Part shown: piece by piece, positions 6,273-11,213 of the stretch
How the letters are laid out: every line of letters starts with the position of its first letter
Numbering within the stretch: position 1 is the stretch's first letter
Assembly: GCA_019239785.1 (NCBI GenBank)
Contig: JAFAZM010000352.1
Coordinates: 1-11,213, forward strand
From: Sphingomonadaceae bacterium
GTDB lineage: Bacteria > Pseudomonadota > Alphaproteobacteria > Sphingomonadales > Sphingomonadaceae
Direction: 5' to 3'
DNA length: 11,213 bases
Program-made: the position numbers and the translations under genes
Notes under the pieces: model-generated
The model's input: only the letters and a program-made list of their open reading frames with translations
What the model was told of the DNA's origin: nothing
Database searches by the model: none

Positions 6273-8204
6273 ATGCGGCGGGCGCTGGCGGCATTGGCGA
6301 TGCTGTTCCTGATCGGCGGGGCGGCCGCGCTTCCGGCCCAGCCGCAGCCTGCGGCGGCACCGGCGGTGGGCGCCTATCGCCACTTCCGCGCCGCCATCTA
6401 TCTCACCGTGTCCGACACCCGCCGCCTGGCAGACCGCGCCAATTTCGAGCGCGAGTTCGCGCGCGTCTCCTCGCAGCTGCGCTTCGACAAGGTCTATATC
6501 GAGGCCTATCGCGACCAGGTCTTCGCGACCGACGAGGAATTGGAACGGGTGAAAGCCTGGTTCCGGGAGCGCGGCATCCAGGTCGCGGGCGGGATCACCC
6601 TCGCCGCCGGCGGCCAGGGCGGCCAGTTCGGCACGTTCGATTACGAGAATCCGGCCGACCGCGCCGAATGCGAGCGCGCCGTGCGCACCATCGCCCGCCA
6701 TTTCGACGAGGTGATCCTCGACGATTTCTTCTTCTACACCTCGAAGAGCGACGCCGACATCGCCGCCCGCGGCGCGCGCTCCTGGACCCAGTATCGGCTC
6801 GACCGGATGCGCCAGGTGAGCCAGCAGCTCGTCCTCGGCCCGGCGCGGGCGGTCAATCCGCACGTCCGCGTGATCATCAAATATCCGAACTGGTACGAGC
6901 ATTTCCAGGGACTGGGCTACGATCTCGACCGCCAGCCCCGCATGTTCGACGGCATCTATACCGGCACCGAGACCCGCGACCCCGAGATCACCGACCAGTT
7001 GCTCCAGCAATATGAGAGCTACGAGATCATCCGCTATTTCGACAATGTCGCGCCGGGCCGGAACGGCGGCGGCTGGGTCGATACCTACTCGACGCGCTCG
7101 ATCGACCGTTATGCCGAGCAGCTCTGGGATACGCTCTTCGCGCGGGCGCCGCAGATCATGCTGTTCAACTGGACGGCGATGGCCGATCCGGGCGCGGCGC
7201 GCGAAGGCGACCGCTCGGCCTGGGCGTCGCGCCGGACCAGCTTCGACTGGGACACGATCCGCCGCGCCTGGCATGGCGAGCAGCCGCCGGGCTGGGCGCG
7301 GGCCGCCGGCGCCGCGCTCGACAGCGCCGACGCGGTGCTTGGGGAGCTCGGCCGTCCCACCGGCATTGCCAGCTACAAACCGGTGCAGAGCTCGGGCGAG
7401 GATTTCCTGCATGCCTATCTGGGCAATCTCGGCATCCCGATCGAGCTCTCACCGACCTTCCCGGCGGACGCCGACACCGTGCTGCTGACGGAGGCGGCCG
7501 CGGCCGACCCGCAGATCATCGCCCGCATCCGCGCCCGGCTGCAGGCGGGCGGCCGGGTGATCGTCACCTCGGGCTTCCTCGCCGCGACCCAGGACCGCTT
7601 CCAAGAGCTCGCCGAGTGGCGGCTGACGGGAAGGCGAGTGCTCGTCGACCAATATTATGACGGCTTCGGCGCGGGCAACGGCGCCAGCCTGAGCGCGCCG
7701 GACGGAGAGCGGCGTCAGATCCTGTTCCCCGAAATCCATTTCTTCACCAACGATTCCTGGCCGATCATCCGCGGCGTCGCCTCCGCCCGCGGCTTCCCGA
7801 TGGTGCTGATGAACCATTATTCGCGCGGCACCCTTTTGCTCTGGACGATGCCCGAGAATATCGGCGACCTCTACAATCTGCCGCAGCCGATGGTGGCGCG
7901 GATCAAGGCCTATCTGCTGCCTGCAGCGCCGGTGCGGGTCGACGCGCCGTCGCGGGTCGCCTTGTTCACCTACGACAACGGCGCCTTCATCGTGGAGAAT
8001 TACCGGAACGAGGAAGCGGAGGCGACAATCTCGATTGCCGGCACACCGGCCAACCTGCGCGAGATCACCACCGGCGCGACCCTGCAACCGGCGGCGGAGC
8101 CACCGCCCGCTCCCAACCGCCGCGGCCCGCCCGCGCCGGAGCAGAGGAGCTTCCGTACCACCCTGCAACCGCACTCCTTCCAGGTCTTCCGGGTCGGCGG
8201 CTGA
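6273..8204 (+). CDS. Exported TIM-barrel protein, putative glycoside hydrolase of unassigned family
   Basis: The 643-residue product begins with a signal peptide (cleavage near residues 20-22, ALPAQP). Residues 38-300 alternate short hydrophobic strands and helices as in a beta/alpha barrel: AIYLTV (41-46), DKVYIEAYRD (72-81), VAGGIT (104-109), EVILDDFFFYT (146-156), VRVIIKYP (198-205), FDGIYTGTETR (225-235) and QIMLFNW (294-300). Strand-end acids E77, D150, D151 and E233 are candidate catalytic residues. Residues 385-440 look like a GATase-fold domain, as in beta-galactosidase trimerisation domains. Residues 560-643 form a small C-terminal beta domain with a Pro-rich insert (608-622). I cannot name a CAZy family. 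AGGGAGG 5 nt before the ATG fixes the start. The LacI-type operator upstream supports a role in carbohydrate use. It converges with the GNAT gene, with 3 nt between their stop codons. Confidence 0.75.
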   Translation: MRRALAALAMLFLIGGAAALPAQPQPAAAPAVGAYRHFRAAIYLTVSDTRRLADRANFEREFARVSSQLRFDKVYIEAYRDQVFATDEELERVKAWFRERGIQVAGGITLAAGGQGGQFGTFDYENPADRAECERAVRTIARHFDEVILDDFFFYTSKSDADIAARGARSWTQYRLDRMRQVSQQLVLGPARAVNPHVRVIIKYPNWYEHFQGLGYDLDRQPRMFDGIYTGTETRDPEITDQLLQQYESYEIIRYFDNVAPGRNGGGWVDTYSTRSIDRYAEQLWDTLFARAPQIMLFNWTAMADPGAAREGDRSAWASRRTSFDWDTIRRAWHGEQPPGWARAAGAALDSADAVLGELGRPTGIASYKPVQSSGEDFLHAYLGNLGIPIELSPTFPADADTVLLTEAAAADPQIIARIRARLQAGGRVIVTSGFLAATQDRFQELAEWRLTGRRVLVDQYYDGFGAGNGASLSAPDGERRQILFPEIHFFTNDSWPIIRGVASARGFPMVLMNHYSRGTLLLWTMPENIGDLYNLPQPMVARIKAYLLPAAPVRVDAPSRVALFTYDNGAFIVENYRNEEAEATISIAGTPANLREITTGATLQPAAEPPPAPNRRGPPAPEQRSFRTTLQPHSFQVFRVGG

Positions 8205-8207
8205 AGT

Positions 8208-8705
8208 TCAGCGCCGCCATTCCATCAGCACGGCGCGGCCCCAGATCGTGTCGCACGGGCCGAAGGCGATGACGAACCCGGCTTTCTCGTAAGCGCGGAT
8301 CGCGCGAACATTGTCCGGGTGCGGATCGACGCCGAGCGCGGGCGCGCCGGCGTCGAACAAGCGCCGGCAATGGGCGCGGATCAGCGCGCTGCCATGGCCG
8401 CGATCCAGCATGTCGGGCTCGCCGATATGATGGTCGAGCCCGCGGGCGCCGGCCGGCAGATGGAAGAACGGATGGTCTTCCCAATCGTGCGGCGAATAAT
8501 CCTGCGCATAGGCGAAGGGCCTGCCCGCACGTTCGACGATCCAGGCGGCGACGCGCGGATCGGCGATCGCCTCCGCCGGGTTTTCGGCGTCGACCGGTCC
8601 CCACCATCTGGCGACGTGCGGCATCGCCCGCCAGCGAAGGAGCAGGGCGAGGTCCTCCTCCACCGCAGGACGGAACTGACAGGTCTCAGGCGTCGGGGCC
8701 GACAT
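8208..8705 (-). CDS. GNAT acetyltransferase, AAC(6')-like
   Basis: The 165-residue product is a GNAT-fold enzyme that would move an acetyl group from acetyl-CoA to an amine. The acetyl-CoA loop is RGHGSA (102-107). The surrounding GLDHHIGEPDMLDRGHGS and VDPHPDNVRAIRAYEKAGF (126-144) follow the pattern of aminoglycoside 6'-N-acetyltransferases (AAC(6')-Ib group, Acetyltransf_8). Many chromosomal members of this group have other or unknown substrates, so resistance is not implied. I set the start at the ATG at 8705, since the reading continues to 8768 only through residues that lie inside the upstream gene and do not look like GNAT sequence. The gene overlaps the gamma-glutamylcyclotransferase-like gene by 20 nt and lacks a clear Shine-Dalgarno, which suggests translational coupling. 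Confidence 0.88.
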   Translation of the reverse strand: MSAPTPETCQFRPAVEEDLALLLRWRAMPHVARWWGPVDAENPAEAIADPRVAAWIVERAGRPFAYAQDYSPHDWEDHPFFHLPAGARGLDHHIGEPDMLDRGHGSALIRAHCRRLFDAGAPALGVDPHPDNVRAIRAYEKAGFVIAFGPCDTIWGRAVLMEWRR

Positions 8706-9045
8706 AGAGGAAGGCGGCGGCGCCCGATTCGAGCCGGACCTCGACCCGCGCATAAGCGTCGCCCTCATAATCGTCGGTCGCCGCGAGCTCGGCCGGACTG
8801 ATCCGGTAGACCATGCCGGGAATGCGCTCCTCAGGATCGCCGGTGCGGCAGGCGATCATGTGCACGGGCTCGCCGCTCAGCGCGACGACCTCGGGGTTGG
8901 TGATGGTCAGCGGCACCAGCCGGTAGCCGACGAGCACGTCCGGCTCGCCCTCGAGCAACCGTCCGTAGGTCGCCTGCTGCACCTCGGCGAGCTGCAGCGT
9001 GCCGTAGGAGAAAAGCGGGATGGAAGCTTGGTTGGCGTCGGTCAC
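8686..9045 (-). CDS. Gamma-glutamylcyclotransferase-like (AIG2/GGCT family) protein
   Basis: The 119-residue product fits the small GGCT-like fold. FSYGTLQ (12-18) is the substrate-binding YGTL motif, and ATDDYEGDAYARVEV (89-103) carries the conserved Glu94 expected to act as general base. Family members release 5-oxoproline from gamma-glutamyl amines or peptides, in glutathione turnover or related reactions; which substrate applies here is unknown. Length is typical. The start is GTG at 9045, with GGGGAG about 4 nt upstream. The reading ends inside the following GNAT gene, with which it probably forms a two-gene operon. Confidence 0.9.
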   Translation of the reverse strand: MTDANQASIPLFSYGTLQLAEVQQATYGRLLEGEPDVLVGYRLVPLTITNPEVVALSGEPVHMIACRTGDPEERIPGMVYRISPAELAATDDYEGDAYARVEVRLESGAAAFLYVGPDA

Positions 9046-9065
9046 GTCGCTCCCCGTAAGAGCCT

Positions 9066-9079
9066 CAGCTTAGAAGCTG
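9066..9079. other. Inverted repeat CAGCTT-AG-AAGCTG upstream of the GGCT-like gene
   Basis: Six-base perfect arms with a 2-base centre lie 20 nt before the GTG start. This could be an operator or a small hairpin in the mRNA leader. No family can be assigned. Confidence 0.3.
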
Positions 9080-9129
9080 TATCGAGCGCATGACCAGAGG
9101 ATTCTGAAGGAGGCACGCGACATACCATT

Positions 9130-9216
9130 CGTCTTGCCGGACTTGATCCGGCATCCATCTGGTACTTTCCGGTCTTCCGCAAAGAAGGTGGACCCCGGAT
9201 CAAGTCCGGGGTGACG
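9130..9216. repeat. Pair of inverted REP-like palindromic elements (CCGGACTTGATCCGG type)
   Basis: Two 28-bp copies lie in inverted orientation: copy 1 at 9130-9157 (plus) and copy 2 at 9216-9189 (minus), differing at 5 positions. Each contains a hairpin. Copy 1 pairs TGCCGGA with TCCGGCA around CTTGA; copy 2 (read on minus) pairs ACCCCGGA with TCCGGGGT around the same loop. At the two stem positions where the copies differ, both partners changed, so pairing is kept. This type of element is frequent between genes in alphaproteobacterial genomes. It fills most of the 217-bp gap between two minus-strand genes; no gene is credible there. Confidence 0.85.
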
Positions 9217-9262
9217 GATGTAACGGAACTCTCTGCGCCTCCGCGCAAACACCAAACCGCGA

Positions 9263-10204
9263 CTAGCGCCCCTGCTCTTCGGCGATGAAAGCCAACAGCG
9301 CCTCCTCGTACGAATCGCGCTTGTGGTCGGCATCGAGATGGGCGTCGAGCCAGGCCTGCTCGGAGCCGGTGACCGCCCCGGCCGCGCGGACGGCTTCGTC
9401 ATGCGCGGCGGCGCTGGTCTCGCGATCCGGATGGAGCAAGTCTCGGACGCCGGCGGCCGGCCCGGCGCGGCCCATCCGCGCGAAGAAGCCGAGCACCGAG
9501 CTGTGATGGTCGCCGATGAAGGCATCGAGCCGCGCCGCCTCCTCCCGCGCCAGCGGCCGGTAGCTGTTATAGGCCATCAGATGATTGCCCAAAGCCTGCA
9601 CGAAGAGCGTCTTCCAGCCCGGCGCATTGTCGCTGTCGAGACAGGCATCCTTGAGCCGCCAGAGCAGCTCCGCCTCGTCGGCGCCGACCGTGCAGGCGCC
9701 CTCGCCGCCGGCGGCGAAGACGATCCTGCGCAGCAGGGCGACCTCGGCCTCGTCGATCACGTTCGGACGCGGCGCGCCGTCGCGGGTCGGCCCCTCGCCG
9801 GTGAGCACCGCCGCCTCGATCCGGCCGAGCGCCCAGCGCTTCAGCGTCTCCGGGCCGTTCAGCGCGGTCTCGAGGATCTTGACGACGAGCTCCACGTCGG
9901 TGGGGGTCGCGGCCGCGCCGTCCTGCTCGATCTCGCCGATCAGCCAGCGGGCGGCGGCTTCGTCGACATAGCCTCGCGGGGCGCGCTGGTTCACGACATA
10001 TTCGGTGATCGCCTCGATGAAGAAGACGCGCCATTCGGGCCCGACATCCTTGGCTGCCCGATTGAGATCGAACAAGGCCGAGGCCTCCGCCTCGGAGACG
10101 GCGCCGTCGGGCCAGACCGCGCGGCGCAGCGCAAGCACGTCGTCGGCCGAGATCGGCGCGCCGTCCTTCAGCCGCGCTTCGAAGCCGGAATAGGAAAAGC
10201 TCAT
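9263..10204 (-). CDS. Protein of unknown function with an internal duplication, TerB-like in style
   Basis: I do not recognise this 313-residue protein by name. It lacks a signal peptide or membrane segment and is acidic and alpha-helical, so it is probably cytoplasmic. It consists of two related segments, roughly residues 22-91 and 153-231. Both show LRR-x-V, then a D/E-G turn, an acidic EA helix, PEW or PGW followed by a FF/LFV-x-EA/QA helix, then an R and EAAAR or EEAARL. A degenerate third element may lie at 265-310. The pattern DGAVSEAE (33-40) resembles the DGxVSxxE turn of TerB-like helical bundles, but this is resemblance only. The start is ATG at 10204 with GGGGAG about 5 nt upstream. 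It is followed by the REP pair and preceded by the DUF4337 gene, 75 bp away. Confidence 0.82.
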   Translation of the reverse strand: MSFSYSGFEARLKDGAPISADDVLALRRAVWPDGAVSEAEASALFDLNRAAKDVGPEWRVFFIEAITEYVVNQRAPRGYVDEAAARWLIGEIEQDGAAATPTDVELVVKILETALNGPETLKRWALGRIEAAVLTGEGPTRDGAPRPNVIDEAEVALLRRIVFAAGGEGACTVGADEAELLWRLKDACLDSDNAPGWKTLFVQALGNHLMAYNSYRPLAREEAARLDAFIGDHHSSVLGFFARMGRAGPAAGVRDLLHPDRETSAAAHDEAVRAAGAVTGSEQAWLDAHLDADHKRDSYEEALLAFIAEEQGR

Positions 10205-10279
10205 GCCCGCTCCCCGTGAATCAAGAGGGCGTCCTAGCGGGGAAGGGTTAAGGGCCGGCTAAATCCCGCCGTCCCCGGT

Positions 10280-10843
10280 TCAGCCGAGGAAGGTGCTGAG
10301 CAGGTCCGGATGGAAGCCCCAGCCGGCGAAGCCGCAGACCCCCATGAACAGCCCGAAGGCGCCGAAGACCCAGGCGCCGACCAGCAGCCAGACGCTTTCC
10401 GCGAGCGCCGCGACTGCCGCCATCGAGATCGCGGTGGCGATCGCCGCCTCGCTGGCGTCGAACTGGTCGTCATGGATGTTGAGCGCGTCATATTCGTCGC
10501 TGAAGCCGCGCGCCTGGTTCGCCAGATCGGGCGCCTCGTGATTGTAGCGCGCGATGCTGGCGTCGAAGCGGGCGATGGCGGCGGTGGCTTGGGGGCTCGG
10601 GTGCGGGCCGGCGAGGGTCGCGATCGTGTCGCGGGCGCCTTCTGCGACATGGGTCTTGGTGCGGGTCGCCTGATATTCGCCCCAGCGATCGACCGAATTG
10701 GCCTGCGCCTGCTGCATCGCCTGGACGATATTGCCGTCCTTGATGTTGCACAGGCCCATGAACACCGAAAGCACCACGACGGTGATCGCCACCAACCGGT
10801 TCAGCCTCTTGTCCTTGGCCTCCGCGCTGACCTCGACCTCCAT
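10280..10843 (-). CDS. DUF4337 family inner-membrane protein
   Basis: The 187-residue product has one N-terminal membrane helix (17-33, LVAITVVVLSVFMGLCN) and two closely spaced C-terminal helices (about 134-150 and 152-173), with a soluble loop between. NIKDGNIVQAMQQAQANSVD with RWGEYQATRTK matches the conserved core of DUF4337 (PF14235). The biological role of the family is unknown. The reading could begin at 10876, but AGGGAGG 5 nt before the ATG at 10843 decides for the shorter form. The gene diverges from the SIMPL lipoprotein gene across 155 bp. Confidence 0.88.
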   Translation of the reverse strand: MEVEVSAEAKDKRLNRLVAITVVVLSVFMGLCNIKDGNIVQAMQQAQANSVDRWGEYQATRTKTHVAEGARDTIATLAGPHPSPQATAAIARFDASIARYNHEAPDLANQARGFSDEYDALNIHDDQFDASEAAIATAISMAAVAALAESVWLLVGAWVFGAFGLFMGVCGFAGWGFHPDLLSTFLG

Positions 10844-10858
10844 GACGTCCTCCCTGCC

Positions 10859-10870
10859 CCGCAATTGCGG
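10859..10870. promoter_or_regulatory. 12-bp perfect palindrome CCGCAATTGCGG in the DUF4337/SIMPL divergent region
   Basis: The palindrome lies 15 nt upstream of the DUF4337 start codon and could be a repressor site or chance in GC-rich DNA. A looser inverted repeat (GCCC-N7-GGGC, 10905-10919) lies 35 bp further on. No regulator family is suggested by either. Confidence 0.25.
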
Positions 10871-10940
10871 CCGCACTTTGCGTCAGCGCGGGGGGCGTGC
10901 GCCAGCCCAAAATTCGGGCACCGCGCCTGCAGCGCGCGGA

Positions 10941-10969
10941 TTGTTCTGCGGTGGCGAATGCGGCTAGAC
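10941..10969 (+). promoter_or_regulatory. Candidate promoter of the SIMPL lipoprotein gene
   Basis: TTGTTC (10941-10946) and CTAGAC (10964-10969) are separated by 17 bp. The second hexamer lies about 29 nt before the ATG at 10999. The matches are moderate only. Confidence 0.35.
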
Positions 10970-10998
10970 CATCAGCCTGAATGCCGGGGAGACGTAAG

Positions 10999-11213
10999 AT
11001 GCGCGCCTTTGCTCCGTTGCTGCCGCTCTGCGCGATGCTCGCCGCCTGCGACACGCCGCCGCCGGACGCGCGCGGGCTGCAGCGCGACGAGGTGCTGGTG
11101 CAGGTCTCGGCGACGGGCCGAAGCGACACGCGGCCGGACGAAGCGCGCTTCATCGCCGGCGTCTCGACGGTCGCCCCGACTGCGGCCGCCGCGAGCGCCG
11201 GCAACAGCCAGGC
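10999..11213 (+). CDS. SIMPL (DUF541) domain lipoprotein, N-terminal part, cut by window edge
   Basis: Seventy-one codons are visible, open to the end of the window. Residues 1-17 form a lipoprotein signal with lipobox LAAC (14-17), so Cys17 would be lipidated and the protein anchored in the envelope. Asp18 follows the cysteine, which in E. coli would favour inner-membrane retention; that rule may not hold here. Residues 32-69 (VLVQVSATGRSDTRPDEARF and then GVSTVAPTAAAAS) match the start of the SIMPL domain of BP26/YggE-type periplasmic proteins, implicated in oxidative-stress tolerance in some species. The start has GGGGAG 7 nt upstream. Confidence 0.82.
   Translation, partial: MRAFAPLLPLCAMLAACDTPPPDARGLQRDEVLVQVSATGRSDTRPDEARFIAGVSTVAPTAAAASAGNSQ

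Noticed and set aside
9042..9248. Small 68-codon open frame over the intergenic repeat
   Set aside because: Its VTPDLIRGP-type peptide is the translation of the REP-like element, a common false gene call.

Overview
The window looks like ordinary chromosomal DNA from a GC-rich alphaproteobacterium, most likely a sphingomonad. The reasons are the carotenoid cyclase homologue, the vWA protein with an IAVTGSR motif as seen in Sphingomonadales, a CCGGACTTGATCCGG-type palindromic repeat common in alphaproteobacterial intergenic DNA, and uniformly GC-rich codon use. This assignment is inference from protein style; there is no rRNA or other marker. I see no CRISPR array, phage, transposase, tRNA or rRNA.

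Layout, left to right. (1) 1-695, minus strand: the N-terminal 231 codons of a secreted vWA (YfbK-like) protein, cut by the window edge. (2) 784-2799, minus: a six-helix membrane protein with intact GGDEF and EAL domains. (3) 2854-3966, minus: a lycopene cyclase (CrtY) homologue in which several family signature motifs are altered. Genes 3 and 2 lie 54 bp apart and may be co-transcribed. (4) 4074-5168, plus: DNA polymerase IV (dinB), divergent from crtY and probably translated from a leaderless GTG. (5) 5230-6171, plus: an exported protein of unknown function with a DxDxDG loop. (6) 6273-8204, plus: an exported 643-residue protein that reads as a TIM barrel plus a GATase-like domain, probably a glycoside hydrolase of unassigned family. 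It sits behind a perfect LacI-type palindrome overlapping its promoter. (7) 8208-8705 and 8686-9045, minus: an AAC(6')-like GNAT acetyltransferase overlapping by 20 nt the end of a gamma-glutamylcyclotransferase-like gene. (8) 9046-9262: an intergenic stretch with two inverted copies of a palindromic REP-like element. (9) 9263-10204, minus: an unknown protein made of an internal duplication with a TerB-like flavour. (10) 10280-10843, minus: a DUF4337 membrane protein. (11) 10999 to the window end, plus: the start of a SIMPL (DUF541) lipoprotein.

The genes do not form one clear pathway or an evident new system. The items most worth following are the CrtY homologue with altered catalytic motifs, the LacI-type operator in front of the putative exported glycosidase, and the REP pair, whose two stem differences are both compensatory. 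Most of the envelope-related genes (vWA, GGDEF-EAL, two exported proteins, DUF4337, SIMPL) look like independent chromosomal housekeeping or accessory functions.
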